Assembly (NCBI RefSeq): GCF_016086655.4
Contig: NC_052132.2
Location: 6,326,805-6,390,804 of the forward strand
Length of the DNA stretch: 64,000 bases
Direction of reading: 5' to 3'
Source of the DNA: Lepeophtheirus salmonis
Lineage: Eukaryota; Arthropoda; Copepoda; Siphonostomatoida; Caligidae
This document shows, in pieces, positions 46,840-58,169 of the stretch. The position numbers and the translations under genes were made by a program. Each line of letters begins with the position of its first letter. Positions within the stretch are counted from its first letter, which is position 1. Under the pieces are notes generated by a model. That model ran no database searches and was not told where the DNA came from. It saw only the letters and a list, made by a program, of their open reading frames with translations.

Positions 46840-47339
46840 CAGGGGAAGAAATAATAATTTGATCCCCTGCCGCTTTTGTAAGTTTGTCCACTGACAAATA
46901 TTTTCTATGGCATAGAGGCACGGATACCAGATAGGCCACTCCATTACATTAATGTGCTTCTTCTTAAGCAAATCCTATGTAGCAATATCTGTATTTTTTC
47001 CGGGTCATTGTCTCGCAGCATTTCACAACCAGTTTTCAGAGTCCTTCCATAAGGGAAGAAGGTTGTAGCCTAAAATTTACCAATACACTCATCCATCCCT
47101 ATTCTATTAAATCCAGTGAAGTCGTTAGCAGAGAAACCCTTATGTTTCTACTCCAAAGTGAATGGTGATGTTCTTCGGCTTATACTCAGCATTTTTCTTC
47201 ATCGAAACAATTTTCATTGGTCATATAATATATTTTATTATGAAAATAAGCCCTCAATTTTAATTATACAACATTTTTTCTTTGTCACTGTGCAAAATTA
47301 CAAAATCGGTATGGGATCAAATACTTATTTTCTCCACTG
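46840..47339 (-). mobile_element. Vertebrate-type Tc1 element, internally deleted, 500 bp
   Basis: TIRs of about 60 bp start CAGGGGAAGAAATAATAATT at 46,840 and, reading in from 47,339, CAGTGGAGAAAATAAGTATT. Both contain TTTGATCCC, and TA lies next to the right end (47,340-47,341). The minus-strand reading includes RDNDPEKIQ near 47,000 (second catalytic Asp, DNDPKH motif) and, one frame away, DLLKKKHINVMEWP. From memory, nucleotide similarity to the abundant salmonid/teleost Tc1 with GATCAAATACTT ends is strong in both TIR and coding parts, but this was not searched. The N-terminal half and the DPIE end are gone. A 90-codon plus-strand frame is a shadow. Confidence 0.85.
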
Positions 47340-47361
47340 TATATATGTAGGGATTCATTTA

Positions 47362-47783
47362 ACAGTTAGTCAAACTCGATGGCGTTAATGTGTTTTTTCT
47401 TGAGCAATTCCTTATTTTGTCATGATCGTGTTGGCAGAGCCTTTGCGGGAACATTTTCAGTTCCATACCCAGAGCAAAGGAGGATTTCGCTCAAGACTTC
47501 CAGGGTACTTGTCCCTTTCCATTTTCCCTATGAGGTGACGCAGGTTTCCTTTTACCTTAGCAGATAAACATTCCCAAAAAATAACGTTTATATACCCATG
47601 CTTGACTGTGGGGATTATACGGAGTATTTATCTTCCTCCATATATTTTATTTTGTCCATAAATGTCACTCAGTGTTAAAATCAATCTTTCATTAAAATTA
47701 AAGACCGTTCTGTACTTTATCAGTGGCTCAACTTACAAGATCGGCTAAGAACCAAATACTTATTTCTTCCACAAAAGGTTTTC
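47362..47783 (-). mobile_element. Second vertebrate-type Tc1 fragment, 5' truncated
   Basis: Directly follows the previous Tc1 and is in the same orientation. The minus-strand reading gives VYKRYFLGMFIC near 47,600 (GCFSxxG region), then QHDHDKIRN (HxNDPKH region), then ELLKKKHINAIEF near 47,370. The right end, 47,690-47,783, repeats the TIR with CCAAATACTTATTTCTTCCA. The left TIR is missing. It differs enough from the neighbour to be a separate insertion, not a recent duplication. Confidence 0.8.
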
Positions 47784-47859
47784 TTCTAAAAGTTAGTAAG
47801 CTAAGAAAAAAATAGGAGAACGCTACTGTGACTTTATTGCTTTTATCACATTGACATAC

Positions 47860-48620
47860 AATCAATAAAATCGTTGTTAGCTCAGACCACAAGTTCACAA
47901 CGTCCCTTGAAACGTCTCACTCGGTTAAGTCCGGAATGCCCTCCTTATCCAGCTTTCATGGATCTTGTGATACATTGAGGACCTTCATTGAAAACCCTGT
48001 CAACATTGCCCCAGACAAAATAGTGTAAAGGTTTCAATTCCAGCAAGTTCGGAGGGCAAGAACTCGGCAAGACGTATCTCACATTCTCAGAAGGAAGGAA
48101 ATGGAGTGATCTTTTGCTGGTGTGACAAGGTAAACTATTGTCTTAATATCAGATCTAAGGTGTTTCTTTCATGATGCTGCAGATCCAGATAAAGACTTTG
48201 ATGCACAAAACATTGATGGAGATCTTGACGTTGTCCTTCAAGGCCTGCTTGAAAATGAACGGCGGCATAACTTGACCATCGTTGTTAGCAGCGCCAAGAA
48301 CCATAACTTTACGTGGGTACAAGGCCTTCATGATCTTAAGGACGTTTTTAGATCTTTTCCTAGCCATCTATTGTTCCTCCAGTTATGCTTCATGGTTTAA
48401 CAGAAATTTTTCTCATCGTAGAAATACCAAAATATGATTTTCGTTTTATCTTGATCAAAGCCTTGGTTCAGGTGACCCTTTTCTCTTTGTTTGATGGGGT
48501 TAGAATCTGCCCTTAGTCATGTGTAAGTCTGCGATACTATAAGTTTTCATTGACATTCGTTCCAAACTTACTCTCCATTAGTGTGTGTTTGTATATAAAC
48601 TGTTTAATAAGGAAATGGTA
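47860..48620 (-). pseudogene. Tc1/mariner-superfamily transposase remnant
   Basis: Minus strand, in order: VNENL, stop, YRRLTHD, stop, GQILTPSNKEKRVT at about 48,485-48,565 (second helix-turn-helix and linker, similar to DLGYRSY in the 4.1 kb copy), FYDEKNF near 48,415 (first Asp), KALYPRKVMVLGAANNDGQ and VMPPFIFKQALKDNVKIS (open 70-codon frame 48,155-48,367), then after frameshift LPSSCPPNLLELKPLHYFVW and GNVDRVFNEGPQC near 47,960-48,065 (WPPNSPDLNPLDYFVWG, with the acidic residue lost). At least three frameshifts. No TIRs recognised. One of the longest readable transposases here, but inactive. Confidence 0.8.
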
Positions 48621-49127
48621 TTAGGCCGGAGAAAATTTCAAAAGTTTAAAATAACTACTCTTTATACATGTCTTAACTTTTTAAAGCAACTTTATATCAG
48701 AAAAGGACTTTGAATACTTTTATTTTATTTATTTCAAATGCATTTACAAAGTATTATAAAACAAAGCCTAAAGGGGGAGGGGGATAATATTTTTAGCCCA
48801 CAACTTTACAGACGTACAAAGTATACATATATTAAGAAATAGAACATACATGCGGTGCAAAATTCCCATGAACTATAAAAACGTAGTTCTATATATAGGT
48901 ATGCATATAAATGTCAAGCAATTTTACAATCCTAAATCGTATTTTCCTTTATTACATTTATGTTGTATTATCCATTTCGCAGGAAAAGTTCATATATATT
49001 TCGTTTTATTTATTGGTATACATATAAATAGCCTTAAAGGATTACTGTATTTTTTATACTTGTACTTCTGTCTGGACAATGAACCAACTTATGTACACAC
49101 ATAGGTATCCGCAGGATGATGTATATA
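48621..49127. other. AT-rich DNA without recognisable gene
   Basis: An 84-codon plus-strand frame (48,850-49,104) has no recognisable motif. Confidence 0.35.
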
Positions 49128-49251
49128 TGTATTAACCATGTTTGGACATGGTAGGGGGCACTCTTGATCGGAAGAGGGACCAGAGGGAGTGAAGTTGTTA
49201 ATAAAGGAAGCTCTATAATAACTAGGTTTGTTTACAATAATTTCATATACA
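49128..49251 (+). repeat. 5' LTR of Ty3/gypsy-like element
   Basis: TGTATTAACCATGTTTGGAC through CATATACA. It is about 80 percent identical by eye to 51,199-51,320, with GATCGGAAGAG and GACCAGAGGGA in both. Divergence between the two LTRs suggests an old insertion. Confidence 0.85.
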
Positions 49252-49600
49252 TTGACGCTGGCCTTCAATGATTACAAATTCGGGTGGCGGGTAGTACAGG
49301 CCTTCTTCTCAATTTGCCACCACACACTGTAGTCAAGGCGATACAAATCAAGTGATTGTGGTGGCCAAATGTTTTTTTGAATGCCTCCTTCACCTCATTC
49401 ACATTAATTTTCTGTGGTCTGCCGGTCCGAACACCCTCCTTCAGATATTTTCCCTCCTTGACAAACTTCTGGACCTTGAAGTCCTGGATAGTCTAGTGTC
49501 CTTGATTATCTAGTTGACAGACCTACCGGTGCGGAAGGGAGTGGCAATTATATTGACGTTTGGCCTCGTCATTCATCGTAAACGACTTTGTTTGATGCGA
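49252..49600 (-). pseudogene. Tc1/mariner fragment immediately inside the 5' LTR
   Basis: The minus-strand reading starts with an N-terminal piece (NDEAKRQ, then RPQKINVNEVKEAF near 49,425) and jumps to WPPQSLDLYRLDYSVWWQIE with KKACTTRHPNL and SLKASV (49,252-49,375), the third-acid block and C-terminal part. The C-terminal reading runs right up to the LTR boundary with no TIR, and the catalytic middle is absent. Its end resembles the 20.9 kb element. It replaces the primer-binding and gag region expected here. Confidence 0.75.
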
Positions 49601-49614
49601 GTAAGAAAAACAAA

Positions 49615-51185
49615 AACAAAGACAAAAGATTTACCGAGTTACTTATGCTGGAATTTAAGCAGGCACTTGGGACATTTAAATCACCATTAACAAATAAAGA
49701 TATAAATAAGTTAATAGGACTAATTAATTATACTCATTGATTCATACCAAATTGTGCAAAAATAGTTTTGTACCTATATATGGAAAAATAAAATTGGATC
49801 GGTTTTCGTGCACCTTGCATGACGAATACTTCAATGAAATAAAATAACCTATATCCAAATAGGTCGGACTAACTTTCCTCGTAACAGGATTTCAGATTAC
49901 AATAACAACTGATGCATCTTATTGGGCTATTGGAGGAGTCCTGGAACAAGAAATTGATAATGATATTCTTCCCTTCGCATTTTATAGGAGAATATTAAAC
50001 GGAGTTGAAAAAAAAAATCAACTTTTGATCGTGAGCTATTATCGATTTATCTAAGAATAAAAAAGCACAGTCACATGATTGAAAGTAGCGAGGTTGACGT
50101 ACTAACAAATCACAAGCTGATTGTTGATACATTGAGACCAAAAAATCTGAACAGAAAGACTTGATATGTATCTCTAATTTTAGAATATATCTCCAACTTG
50201 AGTTAAAAAAAAAAGCTCTGAAAAATTTATAGCCAACCTTTCATCACGTCCTAAAAATTTTATTAAAGTTGACAAACCCGTTTTATCGGTAATGGATAGA
50301 GAAAAAGCAAAGTCAATACATGAAGCCGCTGGGCACGTTGGAGACGTATGAAACAAAACTTTGTATTAGAGCATGGAGTAATAAAAATGATTAAAAGGAT
50401 CATCAAAGAGTGTACTCAATGTCCCAAGACAAAAATAACAAGGCATCAACATGTATCCTCTAACCTCTTGTTATCCATCAGCTAGATTTAAGAACATATC
50501 AGTGGATATTGTTGAGCCATTTGAAGAATCAAGTCAGAAAATAAATACATGCTCACTTGTATTGCTTCATACACCAAATTGATATGTGTTAAACCAATAC
50601 CTAACAAAACTTCACAAGAATTTATTAAAGCTTTGATGAAGTGTTGGGTATCAAATTTTGGAGTACCTGACACTATTCATTCAGATAGAGGTCGACAATT
50701 TGTAAGTGCTATATGTTTTAATTTCATCAAACCATTTTGGGATCAAACACACAACTACTTTGTCCACCAGACCACAAGCTAATTGATTACTGGAGAGAAG
50801 GCATAGAAAACTAAAGGAATTAATCAGTGCAAAAAATGGTAAATGGGATAAAAATCTTCCATTATGCTTGTTACAGATGAGAAGTAATCAAATGACAGAT
50901 AGTCAGTTTACCCCAGCAGAAATACTGTATCCTGGAACTAATCATCATAACCACAGCAAAGTTTGGACTTCCAAGGAAATGCGTAAATGAAAGAGAGTTT
51001 GGGTTAGGGATAATAGAATTTGAAAATAGTCCTTATAAATTGACTGAAATCTGCTTTGAATTCATTACAATAAGAATAATTTTTATTTTCAGTGTGTCAC
51101 ACAGAAACATGGTTATGCTTAATTTATAATTTTTTTTTTGTTTTTGTCGTTTATTGTTGCTTGTTTTTGTTTTTTTTAGTTTTTC
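49615..51185 (+). pseudogene. Ty3/gypsy-like pol remnant (reverse transcriptase end, RNase H, integrase)
   Basis: Plus strand. FTELLMLEFKQALGTF then NKLIGLINYTH, stop, FIPNCAKI (C-terminal reverse transcriptase) at 49,640-49,770. RNase H: TTDASYWAIGGVLEQE (49,910), LPFAFYRRILNGVEKK, STFDRELLSIYLRIKKHSH, DVLTNHKL (the usual TDH is TNH, so an acidic residue is lost). Integrase: SIHEAAGHVG and ECTQCPKTK (HHCC zinc site), then ISVDIVEPFEESS, an open 78-codon frame to 50,782 with GVPDTIHSDRGRQFVSAICF (second Asp), and LLERRHRKLKELISAKNGKW with the catalytic Glu near 50,790. Gag, protease and the reverse transcriptase active site are gone; several frameshifts. Inactive. Confidence 0.85.
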
Positions 51186-51198
51186 GAAAGGAGGGAAG
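51186..51198 (+). promoter_or_regulatory. Polypurine tract of the LTR retrotransposon
   Basis: GAAAGGAGGGAAG lies directly before the 3' LTR that begins TGTATTAACC at 51,199, the expected position of the plus-strand DNA primer. Confidence 0.7.
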
Positions 51199-51320
51199 TG
51201 TATTAACCATGTTTAGACATAGTAGGTACTCCTGATCGGAAGAGTGACCAGAGGGATTGGGTAAGTTAATAAAGTAAGATCCGTAACAACTAAGTATGTT
51301 AATTTTAATTTTATATACTA
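51199..51320 (+). repeat. 3' LTR of Ty3/gypsy-like element
   Basis: TGTATTAACCATGTTTAGAC to TTTATATACTA, matching 49,128-49,251. The 5-base flanks of the element do not match, so the target duplication has decayed or the ends are rearranged. Confidence 0.85.
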
Positions 51321-51526
51321 AGTCTCGTAAAGCAACGAGTACCCCATATATACTATATATTTTAAAAGAGATAAGAGATTCTCCATTTTTCAAGTACAAA
51401 ATTTTATAATTTTTACTTTGAGTAAGGATATGATCAAATTACCTTTTTAAAAAGAAGAAAACCAAAAAAATATTTTGTGAAGATTTTTTTTTTTTTTTGG
51501 GGGGACTACACCACCAATCACGTAGT

Positions 51527-51694
51527 TCTAAAGGTGGGTTCACTGATGTGATGCACGCAATTCCATTGGATATCATCTACCTTTTGTTATGTACTATTAA
51601 CATAATTTTCAATGCAATGAAATCTAACAACAACAACAAATAAGGAGAAGATTTGGATGCTCAGTTAATCTTGTAAGCCCACCTTTAGATATTC
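51527..51694. mobile_element. Small MITE, about 168 bp
   Basis: TTCTAAAGGTGGGTTCAC near 51,527 is the imperfect complement of GTAAGCCCACCTTTAGAT ending near 51,694. The interior has no coding capacity. Two short arms only, so moderate support. Confidence 0.5.
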
Positions 51695-51893
51695 AACACA
51701 CATTCATAATGACTGGCCGGTAATCATCTAGACAAAATTTATTTTTTATTAATGTAGAATGACATTTAATGCAAATAAATTTTGTAATGTAATAGCTTTG
51801 TAAAGTGTACTTGATGATTTCTAATCTTCTGATTAAGTATCAGATCATTGTAAATTGTGGAAAAATGTATAAATCAAATTAAAGGTTTAGAAA

Positions 51894-52330
51894 TCAAAAT
51901 CTCTTATTTTTAAAGGTTTCCTTTTTTTCATTCATTCTTATCTTCTTGGTCATCAAAAAATTGCTTACATGACGGTTGGACTCGATAATTTCTATTATTT
52001 TATTCCTTTTTGACAATTGGCCTTGCATCTTTGACATCAATATTTCTGGAACAGAATCGAAAAACAAGAGTTGAGCGTAATTGACTTTTACAGTATCAGG
52101 AACCATAAACACTAATCACATTTTCAGCCGCCTAGCTTGCGTTTTCGCCTTTATCGAGAAAAAAAAATGTAAAATATAGCGAATTTTCTATTTGCTGGTA
52201 TCCATAATTGACGCACGCTCAAACAATAATGAGACGGACAATCACAAAACTATTTAAAAAGCTATGTAGTACGTAATTTTATCTCTCTAAGCCCATCCAG
52301 ATTGGGACACACAACGAGAGATACAAATTA
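51894..52330 (-). pseudogene. Mariner transposase N-terminal remnant (51.9 kb copy)
   Basis: The minus-strand reading starts MDTSK, stop, KIRYILHFFFSIKAKTQARR (about 52,150-52,215), then FMVPDTVKVNYAQLLFF and, with a frameshift, SKMQGQLSKRNKIIEIIESN with RHVSNFLMTKKI (52,112 down to 51,940). These match the family A pattern DTxSxRxAQxWF ... PRSGRPxxxNVDKIME ... HxSSxxIAxEL. The catalytic domain is absent. The MDTS start groups it with the 18.1 kb copy. Confidence 0.7.
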
Positions 52331-55088
52331 CAAAAACCATTTATAGGGAAATTAATGCATTTTTGTTTCCTTCATCTATTATATCATTTTAAAACTAAAT
52401 TGTTCTTTATATTGGTTGAGATGGAGGGCTGATGTCAGTTATGAAGAAAATTGTCAAAAATTTCGATATTAACTAAGACAAGGTATAAAATGAAGTCTTT
52501 TCATTAAGACGCCTATACAAAATATGACAGTTTTATGTTTAATAATTAACCCATTACACCTTATAATTATTTAAGAAATTTATAAACGGTGCAGGGATAT
52601 ATTTAATCTATTTAATACTCCAATAAGATCGTAATTTTTATTTAAAAAAATCAAAAGATCCTAAGAACACTAAGAGAAGCCGTTTAATCCATTAATATAT
52701 CACCAATATCGAAATTAAAAAAAAAGAAATGATAATTACAGAAAAAGATTGCTATTTTTTGTGATAATTGTCCAAGTAATGAGAATGTCGCCCAATATTT
52801 CATCTGGAACACCCAAAATTTCACAGTTTCCTTACACGTTGGACATTTACAACGTCTTAACATAGGGGTATAAGTAATTAGGGGAAGGCCATTGTTGCTT
52901 CACAAGCTTTTGCTAGCTGCTTCTCTCAAAACCGGGTCAATTTGACGGATTAAATATAATAATATTAAATATATATATTATTTCAGCTTTCATGAGTCGA
53001 CAGTCCCTAAACAGCCGAATAACTACTGACCAGTTAAATATAGGGCACCATCATTTCTTTCATCTAATTATCCTTCCATATGCAGCTGTTATTGCATCCA
53101 AGAGATCAACTCTTCTTATAACATTATTATATTAAAAAATGCTATTTGGAAAGGTCCAACTTTATTATACTCTCTTGCCTTAGGAATATCTTCGAAACTG
53201 TCTCTCAAATTTAATTTAAAGTTGGATATTTGATATGAAAAAAATATATTTTTATAAATTGTAATGATTACGTTACTTGGAAGAGGTTGATTTTTCAACT
53301 ACCTCATTTTCAAAATGAAATAAAAAATTAAAATAACAATGAAAATGAAAATTATTAAAAATTGATTATGCTGAGCAACAACAAGGATCACAAAACGATT
53401 TCTAATTGAAATTTAATTTGTACATCTTATACTTAACGAGATATTCATATTTTCCTGGAAGACATAATTTTGAATTGAACAATACTCTCAACTCGAGCTA
53501 GACTCTTGAGTGACGCACGCGGCACCTTAGTAGATAGATAATTTCTAATTTACTTTTTCATATAATATTTAAGTAAAGGAATCAAGACAGCAGATTAACA
53601 AAACTTAATCATTAATAAATGTTGTTTTTTGATTTAAACATGTATACTTATATATGTATTAGGGTGACAATTTTTTTTTTTTTTTTTTTCCAAGGTAAAT
53701 CTAAATATTCTATTAACAACTTCATTAGACTAAGGTCGTTCAAAGGAGCATTGGAGGCCTTAAAAGCATTGACCCTATTTTTGATACAATTAAAACACAA
53801 ACATCACGTAATCCTTGTTCTTCCTTTAGAGAATATTTGGATTATATTCTAAATATCCAAATTTTGACACTATATATCACTTTTGAAAGCCAACAGTGCA
53901 TTGTACCTGGTAACATGATCTTAGCTCCACACTCAGTGGCATTGCCAATAAATATGTTTATTAGTTATAATAAAAAATTGAATTAAACATAATTGCAAAT
54001 TATCATATTTATCAGTCCAATAGTTGGGTTGCAATATACTAAAGAAATAAAAAAAGGGTTATGAGATAAATTCTAATCAATTTGAATTGAAGTTAGTATG
54101 AATATAATTGGATTATTTTTTCGAAAATCCTTATAAAATATGTTTGATATGAAATTTAGTAAGCTAAATTTATTGCTTTACAAAAGAGCTTTAATTTGAC
54201 GTATATGGATAGTATTGAAGCATATACTCAGTTTTTTCTTTAAAAATATAAATTTTCAAAACTTTAGGGGCGTTGAGTTACCTCAAATATTTTTCAAAAA
54301 TGGTCAACTTTTTATCAAATATTTTTTTTTACAATTAGGAATCATTTTTTAACCTAAGCCATTTCCTTTAAAAAAAAAAAAAAAAGATTTTATTGTCAAC
54401 CTATTATGTATATACATGTTGGTAAATTAATTAACCTATCGCCTGTTATGGGTTAAAGTAAGCTTCTAAAGATATTTCCATTTACCATTAATTTTTTTTT
54501 TAAATGCAACTTTTTTTTCCGGATTTGACTTACAATAACCCATTTGCTCAATTATTAAATTTTTCATAGACTATACACATATAATTATGAATGACAAAGA
54601 CTATAAATCAATATTTACCTGGATGATACTTATAGATATAATTTATATTAACTTAAAGGTTTAACAAATATTTTGGGATTTACTCGATATATTTGCTTTC
54701 AAAATGATTCAATTAATAAATTTAAAAAAAAATCATTTTATCATTAATCAAATAAATTATTTTGATAATAGTTAATTTTCTATATAATTGTATTAGGGGA
54801 TGCAGAAATTTCTGCGATCTGGGAGTATTCATTATTTCTCGATGAAACATAATCTGAGAGATGTTTTTAGCAACGACCAAAGAAAAAAAGGGGGGAGCTT
54901 CCTCCTCCTCTTTATCACTCAGCCAATTGAGAACAGATTAGCCGTTAAGTGCTATTAAAGTAGCTAAAAATGCTTAATTTGAGTAAACGCTAAAAGTAAT
55001 CAATCGATAGTTCAAACAGTCGATCGAGAGGAGTAAACAACCGTGATTGTTTACCTAAATCTGTTGTATTTTCTTTTCAATGCTACAG
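52331..55088. other. AT-rich DNA without recognisable gene
   Basis: Low-complexity T runs near 53,671-53,690 and A runs near 54,371. Short open frames at 53,116-53,298 (minus) and 53,619-53,852 (plus) have no recognisable motif. From about 54,890 to 55,210 composition is more balanced, which prompted the candidate exon below. Confidence 0.4.
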
Positions 55089-55120
55089 AAGAGCGCAACC
55101 GTGATCTTAATCTCACAAAG
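55089..55120 (+). other. Candidate 32-base micro-exon
   Basis: TTTTCTTTTCAATGCTACAG, a near-ideal acceptor with polypyrimidine tract, is followed after 32 bases by GTAAGTA, a consensus donor. The enclosed bases are open in the frame EERNRDLNLTK (frame 3). There are no neighbouring exons I can recognise. Such pairs also arise by chance in 64 kb, so this is only a lead. Confidence 0.2.
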
Positions 55121-55489
55121 GTAAGTACTTTATTTTGTTAGGCAGACGCAGTATAGGCAAGGGCTGAGAAGGAGTACACGCTCACATTATTAAAGAAAAA
55201 ACAGGACGTCAACGCGGGCGAATGAAAAAGGAGAAAAAATCCTATAATAAGAATCTCACAGTTCCTTATGCCTGACATTTGACGGTCTCTAAGCCACTCT
55301 AAGGGAATCCTACGGCTTATCTGAATGTCTAAACCAATCCCCCAGACTTTTAGGTTTCCGATGCTGTAGGAAAAACCTCACTACACAGTCTAAGTTCTCA
55401 GAATCGAACAACAAAATCACATGAGCAAGGATAACACTTTATCACTCCACAGAAATACATAACAAATTCCAGCCTAAGAAGTATGATTT

Positions 55490-55575
55490 TTGTTTAGAAC
55501 CTTCTTCTCATGCTCTCCTCCAAAACATTCTTCATATTGTCAGGATGATCACTTTCATTTTCTGTTTCTTTTATT
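55490..55575 (+). repeat. Dispersed repeat R1, 3' end only
   Basis: ATGCTCTCCTCCAAAACATT then ATTGTCAGGATGATCACTTT, the terminal R1 blocks. The rest of R1 is absent upstream. Confidence 0.6.
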
Positions 55576-55965
55576 TTTACAGTGGGACATATATTACGCA
55601 TTACTGATGATAGGCCTAACTAAAAGTAATACCCTTGAAATCTCTGTCATTTTTTTTAAAACACGAATGAGGTATAAGTAAGTTAAAGCTCTAAGCAAAA
55701 ATCGGCAAATTCGAACTTGTAACTTCACTGTGGCACCATTTTAATATTTGTAATAATTTTTTCATATGCTTTCCACAAATGTTATTTTTGAAATAAAATT
55801 AAAATTAAAGCACGTGCTCTTGTGAGTATTTTAAAGTAATCACATTTGAAATCTGTTGACTCTGAGTGAAATTATGTCTTACTGAAGTTCGAGGATTCTT
55901 CAAAAACTTTGAAAGACTCCCAAACGGGTTCTTGTGCCGCACAAGTCTATAGTTTTACTTATATG
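55576..55965. other. Intergenic DNA
   Basis: No feature recognised. Confidence 0.35.
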
Positions 55966-56381
55966 TAGTATTGTGTTGGTCCTTATTTAGGAACAAAGAC
56001 TACGATTTAGTCCAGTCCCACTTGTCCGTCGTTAAATAAGGTAAAATCGACCCCTCGTGACGTCAATGAGGATGTTTTTTCTCTTTTTAATTATTCTTTT
56101 TTATATAATAAAAAAGATTATAAAACTAAGTAACAAAATAGTATGTTCGTATTGTATTGTATTATCATGGAAAATGTAATATTTTTTGCAAGGTATGTGC
56201 AATAATTTTAATACCTGTATTATATCTCTTATTTGCCTTAATAAACCATCCATATTTTTATTCAAAATTCCAAGGACTGGCGGTCTTAGGGACTGTTCCC
56301 AAGGTCTGTCGGTCCTAAGTACAGATAGGACCAGTCTTAAGACTAGACTGGAACGAATAAATGAGGAGCAACACAGCACTA
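55966..56381. mobile_element. MITE R5, about 416 bp with inverted ends
   Basis: The ends read TAGTATTGTGTTGGTCCTTA at 55,966 and, inward from 56,381, TAGTGCTGTGTTGCTCCTCA. Similarity continues for about 40 bp and includes AGTCCAGTC-like words. A shorter relative occurs at 62,523-62,683. The interior has further GGACTGG/CCAGTC inverted words, so frames called there (56,101-56,463 minus, 56,186-56,410 plus) are structure-driven and not genes. Confidence 0.6.
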
Positions 56382-57191
56382 GTGGTGTGTGTTTTTTGTT
56401 GTTGGGATAAACACCCTGGTAAAAATGATCAAAATCGATGTTGATGATGTCATAAATTTCCAAAAAGATAAACTCAACTTGACATAAAATGCCCTTTGAA
56501 TATTTTATAACTCACAAGTATTCCTTTTTACTATAGAAAAGACGTCTAAAGTTATAAGCGTTTGATTATTGTAAAGGAAATATGTATGTACGCTTGTAGT
56601 CACAATCTGTATTTTTAGAAAATTAATGTATTATTTATGCATTAGAAAAAATAAGGAAAAAACGTATTAATCATTACTTTTAAGTTAGATTATGACGTTA
56701 AACATTATGTCATGTTTTATATATTTTAAAGGTTTTTATTTTATGCATGAATAGATATGATAAACATTAACAACTTTCAAAATGAAATACATAGCTCATT
56801 TTAATCTTGTACTCTTTTAATTTATATCATTGAATTTATCATAGTGGTTCATTGGCAATGGGATTTACCTAACTTTTTTTTATATGTAGGGTAGACCGTA
56901 AAGAGTTGTATAGAGTATAAAAATATTTTGATAAGAGATCAAAAATTAGTAATGTAGATTGGAGAAATTCACCCTCAAGAACTCTTCAGGGCCTTAATTG
57001 TGCTCAAAAAAACCATTTGTAAATTAAACACTTTATATTTTCGGCTTGATTAAGGCAGGATTGATGGAGACCTGCCAAGTTTTAGCACAACATTTCTAAA
57101 TATATTCGCTATTGTTTGAATCTGTTTATATTTATAGTTTTAAAAAATATAACTTACGGGAATGGTAAAAAAAGCACTTAAAAATTAAGAT
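56382..57191. other. AT-rich DNA without recognisable gene
   Basis: No feature recognised. Confidence 0.4.
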
Positions 57192-57405
57192 GGAACGATG
57201 TAGCTGAATGGACAACGCACTCTGGAAAAATTATTCTCTTGAGCTCAATGTGTGGAGGTCCGCCCCGGTCATTCCTAGAGAAGGAAATATATTTTATATA
57301 TATGGACTTCAAAGATGATTCCTTGGTCAAATGGAGTAAATGTAATAACATAATGTTTACTTATGCTTCATCCGTGCAACCCCACCTAGCAAATTAACGG
57401 AATAT
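57192..57405 (+). repeat. tRNA-derived SINE, copy 1
   Basis: The head 57,192-57,275 looks like a tRNA: GGAACGA at the 5' end pairs with TCATTCC at 57,269-57,275 in 6 of 7 positions; an A-box-like TAGCTGAATGG follows; a degenerate B box GGTCCGCCCC lies near 57,257. After the head comes a shared body of about 130 bp (GAAGGAAATATATTTTATAT, GACTTCAAAGATGATTCCTT, ATAATGTTTACTTATGCTTC). Two more copies follow within 2 kb. SINEs are transcribed by RNA polymerase III and moved by a partner LINE, which is not identified. Confidence 0.75.
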
Positions 57406-57414
57406 TAAAAAATA

Positions 57415-57690
57415 ACGTGGTACCCTAATAATTTGAAGAATTTTGTAAGAAAAGGAGCACAACTGTTATGACTTTAAAATGATCTATTATCATTGGAGCT
57501 ATGAGATGAAGGAAATAAGCACAAATCCCTCTCCGTAGTCAGCAATAATATACACAGGGATTACTCCGATATCCATCCAACAAGGACTAATGTTATAACT
57601 CCCCAATTATTCTTTAGTGTTGCTCTTTATAATTCACGCACAAGGAATTACTTTATACTTATATGTTCTCCCTTCAAAAACCAAAGAATA
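57415..57690 (-). repeat. Dispersed repeat R1, minus copy at 57.4 kb
   Basis: Reads in reverse: ATTTGAAGAATTTTGTAAGA, a GAGCACAACTGTTATGAC block, CATCCAACAAGGACTAATG, and ends AGTTCTCCCTTCAA-like, as in the 1.7 kb copy. It directly follows SINE copy 1. Confidence 0.7.
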
Positions 57691-58169
57691 ATTTTAATAG
57701 CATTGAAAACAAATAAAAACATCTATTCAGGTAAAAACTACAAAAAGTCTCACGTACGTCCAATTTCATACTTTTTACAACTATAGTCCTATTAATCAAT
57801 AGTTTTTCTACAACAGGCTATAAGCAACACAAAAAGACATAGTTAATCAGAAAGATGGTGTAACAGTCTGTAGCTTGTTGCATTTAAACTATTTATTTAA
57901 AAAAATGACGTATGGTGAGAATAGTTTTCACAAAGCCATCTGTGTTAGTAACTTACATCTATTTCTTATATTCAATAAATTATCATTAGGGGAGCTGAGT
58001 GAATAATTAAAAAGGATCTATGTCTATTGTTCAATAATTTAATTTAAGTGTAATATGGTTTGTGTTTGATCAGTCCTAGGAATAATTATCTAATCAGTCT
58101 TCCTCTCCCCCCTCCTTCTTTCAGTCTTATTTTTTATTGGTCAGATCTTTCTTACAATTCAATGGTCGT

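Noticed and set aside
51186..51320. A matching 5 bp target duplication around the LTR element
   Set aside because: The bases outside the two LTRs do not match, so none is claimed.
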